From positions 1 to 64,000 of the forward strand of contig NZ_VLLF01000005.1 of NCBI RefSeq assembly GCF_007830545.1: a DNA stretch of 64,000 bases, written 5' to 3'. Positions 32,819 to 42,709 of the stretch are shown here, in pieces; position 1 is the stretch's first letter, and each line of letters starts with the position of its first letter. The notes under the pieces were generated by a model. That model was not told the DNA's origin and made no database searches. It saw nothing but the letters and a program-made list of their open reading frames with translations. This stretch comes from Roseibium hamelinense. GTDB lineage: Bacteria; Pseudomonadota; Alphaproteobacteria; Rhizobiales; Stappiaceae. A program made the position numbers and the translations under genes.

Positions 32819-34048
32819 ATGCGTATTCTACTGCCTTGTGCTGCATTTCCACCGTTCGCGGATGGCGGCGGGCCCATTTCTTCCCTTATGATAGCTCAAA
32901 TCCTTCGGAAAGAAGGTCATGACTTGCGTGTTGTGAATATAAGCGGGGAGGACAGACATGAGGAATATCACGGACTGAATGTTCACCGGCTGCCATCTCA
33001 AAACATCTATTGGAACTACAGGGAGCCCCACCCGGCCTGGCAAAAAATAGTCTGGCACGCCCTTGAAAACGGTAATCCGCGTGCATTTACAACAATGCGA
33101 AATGAAATTCGCGACTTTCAGCCAGATATAGTCCTATCGTTAAGCATCGAGAACATCAATGTTGCAACTTGGGCAGCTGCAAAGTCTTTGAGCGTTCCCG
33201 TGGCGCACACAGTCTTCAGCGCATTCATGATGTGCTGGAATGGGGTAATGCAACGCAATGGACAGACATGCACCCGGCAGTGTGCGGACTGCAAACTGAC
33301 CTCGATCGGGCGACGCTTTTTCTCACGATACGTAGATGGCTTGATAGGCGAATCCGAAGACACCATCGCCAGACATTTGGGCGAGGGATATTTTCCAAAC
33401 GCACGTCCGCGCCGAATTCCAGCGGCAATTGACAAAGTGCACGCGCACGTTCCTCGCCCTTATCCCAATGGCCGGCCCCTACGCATCGGTTTTCTGGGCG
33501 TCCACACGCACTTTAAGGGGGTTGGAACTCTTGGCGAAGCCGCAAACATGATGGGTAGCGCATTAGACATCGAATTTGTGATAGCTGGAGAAGGAAACGA
33601 TGCCTTTGCCCGATCGCTGCCTGGTTTGTTTCCAGCACATCGAACAAACTTTGTCGGTTGGGTGAAACCAAACACCTTCCTGTCCGAAATAGATCTGCTG
33701 GTCTACCCGAGCCTCGGCAGAGAAGCATTTGGCCGTGCCTCCATAGAAGCATTTTCGCACGCGGTCCCAGTCATATCGACCGACATCGGGGGGGTGGCCG
33801 AGAATATCAAGCAGGGCGTCAACGGGTTCCACTTCGAGGCAGGAAACGCATTGTCCCTCAAAGCAGCCATCGAGCAGGCAGTCAGTGACCCAAAAGTCTA
33901 CGAGCATCTCTCGGAAGGCGCACTTGCGTCGGCTTGGCACTACACTCCAGCAGCTGTCGGCCGCCAATTCAGCGAGTTTTTGTCAGAACTTGCCGCTCCG
34001 ACACGAACGCCCTCCCTACATCAAGGGACGGGAGCCCAGATGCCATGA
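32819..34048 (+). CDS. Family 4 glycosyltransferase
   Basis: 409 aa from ATG 32819 (MRILLPCAAFPPFADGGG), which gives the normal GT4 N-terminus; the frame is open further upstream. Central block LRIGFLGVHTHFKGVGTLGEA and C-terminal E-x7-E (REAFGRASIEAFSHAVPVI). A Cys-rich insertion (MCWNGVMQRNGQTCTRQCADC, about residues 137-160) resembles the small Cys cluster found in some GT4 enzymes and may bind a metal. Its stop overlaps the flippase start by ATGA. Confidence 0.85.
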   Translation: MRILLPCAAFPPFADGGGPISSLMIAQILRKEGHDLRVVNISGEDRHEEYHGLNVHRLPSQNIYWNYREPHPAWQKIVWHALENGNPRAFTTMRNEIRDFQPDIVLSLSIENINVATWAAAKSLSVPVAHTVFSAFMMCWNGVMQRNGQTCTRQCADCKLTSIGRRFFSRYVDGLIGESEDTIARHLGEGYFPNARPRRIPAAIDKVHAHVPRPYPNGRPLRIGFLGVHTHFKGVGTLGEAANMMGSALDIEFVIAGEGNDAFARSLPGLFPAHRTNFVGWVKPNTFLSEIDLLVYPSLGREAFGRASIEAFSHAVPVISTDIGGVAENIKQGVNGFHFEAGNALSLKAAIEQAVSDPKVYEHLSEGALASAWHYTPAAVGRQFSEFLSELAAPTRTPSLHQGTGAQMP

Positions 34049-35376
34049 AAGCATTCCTCAACGCATATCGCGACCGAATTGCAGGGATCAGTATCTCTTT
34101 GGGGAGCCGCCTCGGCAGCACCGTTCTGAGCTTCCTCGTACTATATGTCGCAAGTCATGTGCTCTCTACGGAAGAGTATGGCCTCTACATCTTTCTCTTT
34201 TCGGTTGGCAACGCACTCGGCCTGATTCTCGTTTTCGGCCAACATATTTTGTTGGTCAAACACTATCGGCTCGCAGGGCATCAACGCGGTGTCACGAACC
34301 AGGCACTCCTGCGGATGAATGCCAAACTGCTTGGAACCGGGTGCCTGCTTTTGTGTACCGCGGCCGCGATAACATTCGTTTTCTCGAACACGCTGCCGAT
34401 GCCATATGACCATCTACCAATAGCATTTGTTTTTGCAGCGATCTTCCTACTGAGCGAGTATTTTCAGAACTACTTCAGGATCCATGGACAGATTGCGCTG
34501 TCGCTGCTGCCCCGGGAAAACATTTGGCGCATCCTGAGTGCACTGACAATTGGAGGGCTCGGGTACTACGGGTTTCTAACCAGCGGCGCTGTTGCCACAG
34601 AACTTGTTACCATTTTGCTAGGACTTTTGACCGGATACCAAGCATACCGTTTTTTTGCTGCCGAGGGTGGATCCTTTCTGAAGCCCGGAGGGCAGCTGCA
34701 GGATCGGAAGGAACGCAAAGAGTGGTCTCGAGAAACATTCTTTTTCACTCTCAATAACTTTTTCAATGCCGCAGCCGGCTTTCTCGAAACGATCCTGATC
34801 GGCATTTTCTTGAGCCTCGAACTGGCTGCTTTTTATTTTGTAGCCTATCGCATATCGATGCTGTTGACCCTTCCAGTTCTTGCAATAGACACCGTCGGCG
34901 TTCCGCTGATTGCGGCCCGATTTCAAGAAAAAGACAAGCCGGGGGCCCAGCGCCTGGTGGCTTACTTGTCTGCCGGCAGTTTCGGCTGTGCCTTAATCGG
35001 CGGGGCCTTTCTTTACGTTGCTGGAAATTTCATCCTTGCACAATTCGATCCGACGTTTCCAAAGTACTTTGATGTGCTCATGATCCTAGGCGTTGGGGCG
35101 ATTGCTCACGCGTTTTTCGGGCCCGGTACTTGGCTGACAATGATTGGCGGCGGCGAAAAGTACCTTTTGTATTCGCGGAGTTTGGTTTTCGTATCCTATA
35201 TTGGATTGCTCGCATTGCTATCCTGGAAGTTTGGTCTCGCAGGCGTTGCGTTTGCAAGTATCTACAAGCTTGTCATGGTGCACATGGTTTCGCGCCACTG
35301 GGCGATCAAACACTGGAGCGTAGACAACATGGCGACGTCAATCATACCTGTAGTGCTGAGCAAGAAGTCTGGATGA
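34045..35376 (+). CDS. Wzx-type oligosaccharide flippase
   Basis: 443 aa with 12-14 predicted TM helices, MATE/MVF-like superfamily. The N-terminus (ISISLGSRLGSTVLSFLVLYVASHVLSTEEYGLYIFLFS) is typical of polysaccharide biosynthesis export proteins. It moves undecaprenyl-diphosphate repeat units across the inner membrane before Wzy polymerisation. GGGAG precedes the ATG at 34045, which overlaps the GT4 stop. With the Wzy-like and Wzz-like genes it defines a Wzx/Wzy-dependent locus. Confidence 0.87.
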   Translation: MKAFLNAYRDRIAGISISLGSRLGSTVLSFLVLYVASHVLSTEEYGLYIFLFSVGNALGLILVFGQHILLVKHYRLAGHQRGVTNQALLRMNAKLLGTGCLLLCTAAAITFVFSNTLPMPYDHLPIAFVFAAIFLLSEYFQNYFRIHGQIALSLLPRENIWRILSALTIGGLGYYGFLTSGAVATELVTILLGLLTGYQAYRFFAAEGGSFLKPGGQLQDRKERKEWSRETFFFTLNNFFNAAAGFLETILIGIFLSLELAAFYFVAYRISMLLTLPVLAIDTVGVPLIAARFQEKDKPGAQRLVAYLSAGSFGCALIGGAFLYVAGNFILAQFDPTFPKYFDVLMILGVGAIAHAFFGPGTWLTMIGGGEKYLLYSRSLVFVSYIGLLALLSWKFGLAGVAFASIYKLVMVHMVSRHWAIKHWSVDNMATSIIPVVLSKKSG

Positions 35377-35407
35377 CATAAAAACAGGCGACGGAGAGGA
35401 AAGCCAA

Positions 35408-36514
35408 ATGCAGCACTGGGGTAGGCATCGGTTGTTTTTCGCTGAAAGGCTGGTTTTCGCGGCCGCCATCGGCGTGGGTGTTGCAATACCATCCGATTCC
35501 ACAGCCGCCCAACCTATCGATACGTGTCTGCGCGGAGCAAATACCGCAAGCGGAGAATTCGGCGAGTTGAAGCATACGCCGGGCGAATATGGCATCACCC
35601 ATATCTACCCTTCGGCAGAGACCTATCGATACCTCGCCTCAAAAGGCATGAACACGGTCCGGTTGCCGTTTAAATGGGAACGCATACAGCCAGAGCTTTT
35701 CGGTGATTTCGACCCCAAAGAGTTCGGCCTGTTTCGAGAAAGTCTAGAGGCGGCAACCGCAGCAGGTTTGGCGGTCATCATCGATCCGCATACCCACGCA
35801 AAATACTATGGCAACTCGGTCGGTTCCGTCGAAGTGCCTATTGATGCGCTCGCCGACATGTGGCGCCGCTTTGCCGAAATCTATGCAAACCGGCCTGACA
35901 TCATCTTCGGAATCATGAATGAACCGGTCCATATTACCGCCCGAACATGGCTGGAAGCCTCCAATCTGTCAATCGCCGCCATCCGAAACGCGGGCGCGAA
36001 CAACTTGATCCTGGTACCTGGAACGATTTGGACAGCCGGACATCATTGGTTTGATGATCAAGTCGGCGGTTCGAATGCAGAGGTCATGCTCGAAACGGCT
36101 GATCCGGCGAAAAACTTTGTTTTTGAGATCCATCAATATATGGACGACAATTTCTCAGGCACAAACCCGTCCTGCCCCCGAGTAGAAGACGCGCTAGCCT
36201 CTCTTGAAAAATTTACGGAATGGCTCGAACAGCACGGACACAAGGGGTTTTTAGGCGAGTTTGGCGGCACCCAAACGGATGCATGCCTGAAAGGCCTTGG
36301 TAAAATGGTGACCTTCATCGACGGCCGACCGGATACCTGGATTGGTTGGACCGTATGGGCGGCAGGTGAATGGTGGGGCGATTACCCCTATTCCATTCAG
36401 CCCGACAATGGTTTGGACAAACCTCAAATGGCTGTTCTTGAGACACTGTTGCAGCTCGATCCCGTTGGAGCGAGCGTCTGCACCTATCCAGCCGGATCAG
36501 TTATGGCCGAGTGA
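35408..36514 (+). CDS. Secreted GH5-family glycoside hydrolase (cellulase-like)
   Basis: 368 aa. A signal peptide (hydrophobic run about residues 13-27, probable cleavage after STAAQ) precedes a TIM-barrel hydrolase. Acid/base E172 in FGIMNEPVH and nucleophile E284 in GFLGEFGG are both present, as are the conserved RLPFKWERIQP and IHQYMDD motifs of the GH5 endoglucanase group. It probably trims or edits a beta-linked polymer, perhaps the polysaccharide made by this locus. GGAGAGGAA lies upstream of the ATG, and the gene directly follows the flippase. Confidence 0.88.
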   Translation: MQHWGRHRLFFAERLVFAAAIGVGVAIPSDSTAAQPIDTCLRGANTASGEFGELKHTPGEYGITHIYPSAETYRYLASKGMNTVRLPFKWERIQPELFGDFDPKEFGLFRESLEAATAAGLAVIIDPHTHAKYYGNSVGSVEVPIDALADMWRRFAEIYANRPDIIFGIMNEPVHITARTWLEASNLSIAAIRNAGANNLILVPGTIWTAGHHWFDDQVGGSNAEVMLETADPAKNFVFEIHQYMDDNFSGTNPSCPRVEDALASLEKFTEWLEQHGHKGFLGEFGGTQTDACLKGLGKMVTFIDGRPDTWIGWTVWAAGEWWGDYPYSIQPDNGLDKPQMAVLETLLQLDPVGASVCTYPAGSVMAE

Positions 36515-36515
36515 C

Positions 36516-38279
36516 ATGGTGCAAGGACAAAAACCGGTCCCGCTAAACTTTGGCTCGACCTGCGGCCTGTTGCGATTGGCAAGCTCGGACCATGGCATCA
36601 TTCTTCTGAATGATTACGGTTATGAGGGGATGTGCGCCCGCCGCAGCATAACCCTTTGCGCGGAAACACTGCAAACAGCCGGCTATTCCGTGGTTACTTT
36701 CGATTATCCAGGGCTCGACAACGCCCTTGACGATCCGGCCGATATTGACAGCATGCGTCAACACATTGCTTGCGTTGCCAGCGCCAAGAATGCACTTGCA
36801 GATGCGGCCGGGGTTCAAAAATTAACGCTCTTCGGGCTAGGCTACGGTGCCCTTCTGGCTTCCGAATACATCAGCCAAAACGCTCAAGAGATTCAAGCCT
36901 CTGTGCTCGCGGCACGTCCTGTAAGCGGGCGCATGTTTTTACGTGAATTGCAACTCCGCGCCAGGATGGTGCGCGAGGTCACGGGGGTCGACCCGGATGC
37001 CGAGGACGGCGCTTCGTTGAACATCGCAGGTTTCGCGGTATCAGACGCGCTCGCCACAGAAATTAAAAGCTGGAAAGCAGGCTCGCTCAACTATCCCGCA
37101 AGCCTGCCGACGCTGATGTGCCCGCGGCCCGGCCGTGATAGGGAAATCGACGATGCGAACAGGATCATGGCGCTGAACCAACAAAGCCGAACTGCGGTGT
37201 TCTCCGGCTATGACGCATTGATGCTTGATCCCACTGCGGCAGTTCATCCCGATCGAGATTTCGCTGAAATGATCGACTGGATTAAACGCACGGTTCCCGC
37301 TACCCGATCTTCGAACGTTTTGCCGGCATCCATGCCGCGTGCTCACCCACTCTCATCATCCGATTTTGAAGAAAAGACAGTGGTGTTGGGCGAAAGTTCC
37401 TACCGGATCGGGACTTGGTGTAATCCCGCTTGCAAGCTGACAGGCGACCCCGTTCTGTTTTTCAACGGCGGAGCTGGGCCGCGCGCTGGATGGGCGCGCA
37501 CCGTCACCCGGGCTGCGCGGTGGTTGGCGGCGCAAGGGATACCATCGCTACGTCTGGACGGCGCAGGGATCGGCGACAGTCCCAAAGCGCCAGACACCCC
37601 CGGCATTCCACACTATCATGAATGCCAACTGGCCGACGCAGCCGCCGGGCTGGCGTTTTTGAAAGAAGAAGGATTTGCACATGCGGTTGCCGCAGGGGGC
37701 TGTAGCGGCGCTTATCTGGCCTTGCGGAGCGCGATTGCGTTTCCGGAAATCAAAGCTGTGGTGGCCGTCAACCTTCAGCGCTGGATTTGGGATCCACGCG
37801 AAGACGTTGCAAACGCCCTGCGCTTCGATCACACCACAACGAAGGACTATGCGAAAAAACTCTTCGACCGTGGTAAATTGCGAAAGCTCGCAACTGGCAA
37901 CATAGCCGCGGTGCCGATGGCGAAATTCATTTTGCAGCGCGGTCTTCGTAAAGCCGACTACAGGACAGCGCCTTTTGTCGGGCGGTTGACCACATTCGGA
38001 CGGCTATACGCTCAAAGCCACCAAGAAGCGCGCGAACTGAATGCGCGGAATGTTCCACTCGACTTTATTTTCAGCGTTGGTGATCCGGGCGCTTATCACA
38101 TGGAGAACATCTTTAGCACCGGCCTAAAAAAGACCAGCCAGTATGGCAATATCAACGTATTTTGGATTTCGGGCGCAGACCACAACCTCACCAACATCGA
38201 ACATCGAAAAATCTATCTCGACAAGTTGGTTTCGGCGGCACGAATGTCCTTCAAGAATTCGAAAAGCGCTGCTGCCTAA
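36516..38279 (+). CDS. Tandem alpha/beta-hydrolase protein (one apparently inactive domain)
   Basis: 587 aa with two alpha/beta-hydrolase domains. Domain 1 (about 1-260) has a nucleophile elbow G107-L-G-Y-G111, where the catalytic Ser/Cys position is Gly109, so it should be inactive. Domain 2 (about 285-580) has G394-G-C-S-G398 with Cys396 at the nucleophile position, an oxyanion-type FFNGGAGPRAGWAR and a late His in SGADHNLTN. Cys nucleophiles occur in dienelactone-hydrolase-like enzymes. Start ATG 36516 is one base after the GH5 stop. A role in removing acyl groups from the polysaccharide is inferred from position. Confidence 0.7.
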   Translation: MVQGQKPVPLNFGSTCGLLRLASSDHGIILLNDYGYEGMCARRSITLCAETLQTAGYSVVTFDYPGLDNALDDPADIDSMRQHIACVASAKNALADAAGVQKLTLFGLGYGALLASEYISQNAQEIQASVLAARPVSGRMFLRELQLRARMVREVTGVDPDAEDGASLNIAGFAVSDALATEIKSWKAGSLNYPASLPTLMCPRPGRDREIDDANRIMALNQQSRTAVFSGYDALMLDPTAAVHPDRDFAEMIDWIKRTVPATRSSNVLPASMPRAHPLSSSDFEEKTVVLGESSYRIGTWCNPACKLTGDPVLFFNGGAGPRAGWARTVTRAARWLAAQGIPSLRLDGAGIGDSPKAPDTPGIPHYHECQLADAAAGLAFLKEEGFAHAVAAGGCSGAYLALRSAIAFPEIKAVVAVNLQRWIWDPREDVANALRFDHTTTKDYAKKLFDRGKLRKLATGNIAAVPMAKFILQRGLRKADYRTAPFVGRLTTFGRLYAQSHQEARELNARNVPLDFIFSVGDPGAYHMENIFSTGLKKTSQYGNINVFWISGADHNLTNIEHRKIYLDKLVSAARMSFKNSKSAAA

Positions 38280-40762
38280 CCGGAACCGTCATGAGTAATA
38301 GAGACTGGCGCGGACCCATTCAAAGGTTTCAGTCGAACGCTATGCAAACCTTGCGCACCGCAAAGCGGTGAGAACGTCAGCGTCTTGCGCACACCGGGGG
38401 CGAGATGGAACCAATTGTCAGATGCCAAGTGCCCCTCGGCCATAACCTCCACGCTTTGCGCGAACCGGTCTGTCTCCACCTCCAGAACAAACATCCCCTC
38501 GCCGGATGAAACAAGACTGCCCAACAGCTGCGGAGCCTCATTGGGACGCAGCCTGTTTGCAGTAAAATGAACCGCGTCGGCAAGGGTCGTTCCTGTCCGA
38601 GGATCAACGAGACGGGCAACTGTTACGTCGTGGGATAATGGACCGAACCGGTAGGCGTAGTTCACGTCGAAAAAGGCGCCGATCAAGTCAGTTGCAAAAA
38701 AAGACAAGGACCCGCGTGTTGGCACGTCTACGACCCTTTTTCCGCCAGCGACTTGCATCCGCCCCTCGCGCAGACAAGATAGGGACAATTCCAGCTTGAA
38801 CGCTTCCGCATGGTCATTGACCACATGGATCATCAGCCCGTTTGTGCCTTCGTCGGTCATTGTTAGAGCGAGAGGACGAAAGGCGCGTTTCAAAGCATAA
38901 TATGCCGGTTTCGGTTCACCTGCTGCATCGACAACGCCCCATCCAGCTCCAGCCCTGACGTCTTGAAAAGTCCAAACAAGCCCCCCCTGGCAGGGCGAAC
39001 CGGCACGGCGCCATTCTGAGAAAACAGCCTCCATTATGTCGCCGGTCACAACTCGTGACAAATCGAGATACCGATCCGGATCTTCGTATCTGAGTTTTTG
39101 TGGCTCTACGCCGTAGAGCATTTTAAGGTAGTGATCGCGAACATCTTCAAAGTCCCACCCGACGCCCCGATCGCGCGGCACCCCGGTTTTCCAACGCGGA
39201 TCATGGCCGGGTCTCACGGGCAGCTGTTTTTCCAGAAACCCTGCTGACGGCACATTGGAAAAGGCAAGGCACTCCGCCGCAAAGCGGACTTCCGCCCGGC
39301 GTACATCTTCGAGCGGGCGCTGGTAAGCACCAACCCCATAATAATGCGCGATACCTTCACCAGGCAGGAACGGCAATGCCCCCTCCATAGGGGAATTGGC
39401 GACATAGGCCACATCAGGACAGTATTGGGAAACCACCGCTGGCAGGATTTCTTCGAATAATGGTCCTTTCCAACGGTCCTCGGGGAGCCCCATCATCGCG
39501 CCTTGCTGATAGATCTCGCTGCCGCCGCACAAAACAGCAAGAGAAGGACGCCCCTGGAGTTTTGACAGCTGCTGAGTCGTTTCAGTGTTCACGCTCTCGA
39601 CGAATGCCGCGTCCTTAACCGGATAGTCGTAATTGGCGAATTGAAAATCCTGCCAGACCAAAATACCGAGCTCATCGCAGATCTCGAAAAAGCTGGGTGC
39701 TTCGTAAAGCATTGTCCCGCCAATGCGAAGCATGTTCATGCCGGCATCGCGCGCCAATTCCAGCTGCGCCCGATAGGTTTGCCGGTCAGACTTAAGCCCC
39801 AAAACATCGGCATTGGTCCACACCGCACCTCTGCAAAACACAGGCACGTTATTCACACGCAGCCCAAAACCGTTACCGTCCTGTCCGGTCTCAACCGCTA
39901 TGCGCCGGAAACCCGTTTGGCCGAGATCGAACTTATGGTCTCCGAGCGAAACATATACTCTATAGAGAGCCGGTTCCCCATGGGTATGAGGCATCCAGGG
40001 CCGAACTTCCGGCAAGCTTAAATACGCCTGCCACATTCCCTCTTGTGTCCGCTCCATCACGGCACTGGCCCCCGCACAAACCAGCACTGGTGTTTCATGT
40101 CCGGTATCGGCCGTGAATGCCACGCTGAGTTCGCCGAAACCCTCACGCGTGTAGTCACTTCGGATCCGAACACCTTGCAGCTGCGGGGAAACCTTATCGA
40201 CGAGGTAGACGGACCGGTAGGGCCCAACGGCATGGATTTCCGGACACCATCCTGGCATATGGCCAAGGAGGGTTGTTCTGACCAATCGCAAACCTTGAGA
40301 CGTTGCCAATTGTGGGCGCCAGCGTGCACGGGGACCCTTTTTTTGAAGGTGTGGAGCCAACGCGCGGCAACAAATCGCAAGTTGATTTTCGTTCTCCAAT
40401 TCGACGTCGACAAGATGCTCCAGAAACATGTTATCGCTGGCCAGAACCTTCACACCATTCCAAAACACTTCGGCAATGGTGGCAATGCCTTCAAGCACGA
40501 GCGTTCTCGCGCCCTTATCGCTGCTCTTGAAAGTGGTGACGAACCAAATGTCCTTGTCATGAAGTGTTTGTGGAGCATCGGCATCGAAGCGTCCCGCCGC
40601 CTTCAAAGCAAGAGCTGCAGTTCCAGGCACCTCAGCCGCTACCCAATCGTGCGCATGACCCAATGGCGCGGGGCCGGTAAACGCATCCGGCGCCGTAATT
40701 GTCATGACCCAATTTTCACTGATTTTTTGTTTTTTGGTGCCGGCCGGTAGGATTTGGAGCAT
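38276..40762 (-). CDS. GH2-family beta-mannosidase-like glycoside hydrolase
   Basis: 828 aa with the GH2 layout: a jelly-roll sugar-binding domain (DIWFVTTFKSSDKGARTLVLEG), a beta-sandwich, a TIM barrel (NMLRIGGTMLYEAPSFFEICDELGILVWQDFQF) and C-terminal beta domains. The acid/base Glu is in LAVLCGGSEIYQQ (the usual WNGxNE is changed to CGGSE), and GGLVWTFQDVRAGAGWGVVDA resembles the mannosidase end of the barrel. No signal peptide, so probably cytoplasmic. It starts 21 bases after the DUF1839 gene on the same strand, so it is likely the last gene of the carrier-protein operon, and it converges with the polysaccharide genes by a 4-base overlap. Confidence 0.8.
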   Translation of the reverse strand: MLQILPAGTKKQKISENWVMTITAPDAFTGPAPLGHAHDWVAAEVPGTAALALKAAGRFDADAPQTLHDKDIWFVTTFKSSDKGARTLVLEGIATIAEVFWNGVKVLASDNMFLEHLVDVELENENQLAICCRALAPHLQKKGPRARWRPQLATSQGLRLVRTTLLGHMPGWCPEIHAVGPYRSVYLVDKVSPQLQGVRIRSDYTREGFGELSVAFTADTGHETPVLVCAGASAVMERTQEGMWQAYLSLPEVRPWMPHTHGEPALYRVYVSLGDHKFDLGQTGFRRIAVETGQDGNGFGLRVNNVPVFCRGAVWTNADVLGLKSDRQTYRAQLELARDAGMNMLRIGGTMLYEAPSFFEICDELGILVWQDFQFANYDYPVKDAAFVESVNTETTQQLSKLQGRPSLAVLCGGSEIYQQGAMMGLPEDRWKGPLFEEILPAVVSQYCPDVAYVANSPMEGALPFLPGEGIAHYYGVGAYQRPLEDVRRAEVRFAAECLAFSNVPSAGFLEKQLPVRPGHDPRWKTGVPRDRGVGWDFEDVRDHYLKMLYGVEPQKLRYEDPDRYLDLSRVVTGDIMEAVFSEWRRAGSPCQGGLVWTFQDVRAGAGWGVVDAAGEPKPAYYALKRAFRPLALTMTDEGTNGLMIHVVNDHAEAFKLELSLSCLREGRMQVAGGKRVVDVPTRGSLSFFATDLIGAFFDVNYAYRFGPLSHDVTVARLVDPRTGTTLADAVHFTANRLRPNEAPQLLGSLVSSGEGMFVLEVETDRFAQSVEVMAEGHLASDNWFHLAPGVRKTLTFSPLCGAQGLHSVRLKPLNGSAPVSITHDGSG

Positions 40763-40783
40763 TCGATGTCCCGAAAATTCTAT

Positions 40784-41791
40784 TTAGGCCGCCTTTTCCT
40801 GCAGTTTGCCAAAGCGGTTGTCCAATTCTTGCATCAACACATCCCAGCTTTCGACAGCTGGAGCAAGCGCCGGTTGAAGCTTGTCGAATTTCTTGCGCAT
40901 CACCGCCCGCGCCAATTGGAACTGGACTGTCTTGCAGGTCGTTGAGATCTGGGCAGCGGCACTTTCGGCGTTTTCCAAGCCCTCAATTCCATTGGCTTTC
41001 AACCAGGTTAGATAAGCGCCGAACAGCTCATAATTTGCCCCGAGCTGGCGCAATGTGTTGAACGCATATAGATGGAAAAACTCAAAAGATCTCTCAGCGA
41101 CCAAAGCAACTTGCTCTGGGAAGACATCTGCAAATGCTGCGACCGGATTTTTCGCCGGACGCCGTCGAAGGTGACGCTGCATGGTCTGCAGTGACCTTGA
41201 CAGCAGCTCGGATGGAACCAGCTGTTGCTTCGGGAGTTTTACGAACTCGGTATAGGGTAGAAAGGGAAGTGCATCTGCCGGCATGCTACGTTGGAAAACA
41301 CCGTCGAAATCATCCCCTGCAAGGCGGTGCAAACCGAGACCGTGGAAGTAGTCCATCCGCCGGTTTTCCAAATCGATCCAGTTCGGGGCGATTGTTGTCT
41401 TGCCGTGTGCTTGCCGGTATCCGACACCATGAGTATCCGGCAGGTAAAAACTATCGACTTCAACAAGCGACAAACGTCCCCGTTTGATCTGTTCGCTAAC
41501 GTGGGTTTCGACGCGGTCGTAAATTGCCAGCTCGGTCACCCTAAGCCCGTAAAGGGTCTCCAGATCTTCAAGTGGCACCTTGAAAAATGTGAACTGATCG
41601 CCCTCAAAATCCTGTGTGACCGAATAAGAAAGGCAGGCCTCGGGTGGAACCCCCAAGGCTGGCAGAACCTCGATCCAGACGTCGAGATAACAGTTTGTTT
41701 CGGGCCAATCCCGTTCTGCGGAGTGCAAGGGATGACGCGAGTAGGTGAGAGCGTCAAGGTTCGGAAATACGGCTTCAGAGAGTGTGGCCAA
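40784..41791 (-). CDS. DUF1839-family protein
   Basis: 335 aa. Recognised as DUF1839 by overall pattern: ETNCYLDVWIEVLPALGVPPEAC near the start, FEGDQFTFFKVPLEDLETLYGL, LVEVDSFYLPDTHGVGYR, and a helical C-terminal half. The family has no established reaction. It consistently accompanies amino acid:[carrier protein] ligase genes, and here it follows the ligase by 6 bases. It has several conserved His, Asp and Cys residues (C20 in NCYLD, H in DTHGVGYR), no signal peptide and no TM segment. It may take the aminoacyl or oxidised group from the carrier protein; this is inference. Confidence 0.8.
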   Translation of the reverse strand: MATLSEAVFPNLDALTYSRHPLHSAERDWPETNCYLDVWIEVLPALGVPPEACLSYSVTQDFEGDQFTFFKVPLEDLETLYGLRVTELAIYDRVETHVSEQIKRGRLSLVEVDSFYLPDTHGVGYRQAHGKTTIAPNWIDLENRRMDYFHGLGLHRLAGDDFDGVFQRSMPADALPFLPYTEFVKLPKQQLVPSELLSRSLQTMQRHLRRRPAKNPVAAFADVFPEQVALVAERSFEFFHLYAFNTLRQLGANYELFGAYLTWLKANGIEGLENAESAAAQISTTCKTVQFQLARAVMRKKFDKLQPALAPAVESWDVLMQELDNRFGKLQEKAA

Positions 41792-41797
41792 GAGCGC

Positions 41798-42706
41798 TTA
41801 CCCCCACAAAGCGCTGCGGACACCGCTGGGCCATGCCTCAACGTCGAAGCCGTGGTGGCGGAACAATGCAAGCGCTATGCGCTCAAGTCCAAATCCAACG
41901 CAAGCAGTATGCGCGGCTGAACCGTCCGCCTGCCGAATATTCCAAGCTTTCCCAAAATTGTCCATGTGATAGTTGAAGCTCATGCATGCCGTCGGGCGGC
42001 TTGTCGAATTCACCGGCACGACAAGCTCGAACTTAAGCTCCTGCTCGCGCTGGCTTGCCCCCATCATCTTTCCGGCACGGCCAAAAAACGGATCATTTGC
42101 CACTTCGACTTCATGCGGGAGCTCAAGGATCTGCATCATCTCCTGCCCGCGCTGCTTCCAGGTTTCGCGAAACGCCATGGCTTGGTCAGCGGACCCAACA
42201 CGCACATATTCGCGCTGGCGGAACATCTGCATGCGTGCGGGGTCTTTGGAAGGTTCATGCCGGAAGCAGTAGGATTGAAGAGCGACATATGCGCCGTCCG
42301 CATTGAGTGGACCGCGTTTCGATAGTATCGGATAAAGCGGGTAGCAAGCGGCCGGCGTCAAAGCGACGTCCGTTGCCTTTTGCTTGTCCGTCCAATCCTC
42401 TCCGGCCGCAACGCATTGAAGCAGACCCATGTGGTCGTGGTCGTTTCCACAAAACGCATGCACAGTTCCGGCGAGCTGTGGGAAATTCTTCATGTACCCA
42501 CTGGTTTCGAAATCGCTCAACGGCATACCGGGCGGGAATACCATAGCCTCGGTTATCTCGTCCTTGCCGAACCCAAGCGCGAATTCTTCAAAACGAGAGA
42601 TAACATCTTCGAACATACCACTTCGCGCATAGAGACCGTCAACGCCGCTGTCGTGCAATATTCCTTGCGAAAACAACTGATCGAGAAACGAAACGGGAGC
42701 GTCCAT
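41798..42706 (-). CDS. Amino acid:[carrier protein] ligase (class II tRNA-synthetase homolog)
   Basis: 302 aa. A stripped-down atypical seryl-tRNA-synthetase homolog that activates a small amino acid (Gly or Ala in characterised members such as Bll0957 of Bradyrhizobium) and loads it on the phosphopantetheine arm of a carrier protein instead of tRNA. Zinc ligands C121, E166 and C269 have the exact spacing of the known enzymes. Motif 2 is [20 protein letters not shown] and motif 3 [11 protein letters not shown] (about 271-281). The tRNA-binding arm of SerRS is absent. Gaps of 3 and 6 bases to its neighbours indicate one operon with the carrier protein. Confidence 0.88.
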   Translation of the reverse strand: MDAPVSFLDQLFSQGILHDSGVDGLYARSGMFEDVISRFEEFALGFGKDEITEAMVFPPGMPLSDFETSGYMKNFPQLAGTVHAFCGNDHDHMGLLQCVAAGEDWTDKQKATDVALTPAACYPLYPILSKRGPLNADGAYVALQSYCFRHEPSKDPARMQMFRQREYVRVGSADQAMAFRETWKQRGQEMMQILELPHEVEVANDPFFGRAGKMMGASQREQELKFELVVPVNSTSRPTACMSFNYHMDNFGKAWNIRQADGSAAHTACVGFGLERIALALFRHHGFDVEAWPSGVRSALWG

Positions 42707-42709
42707 AAC

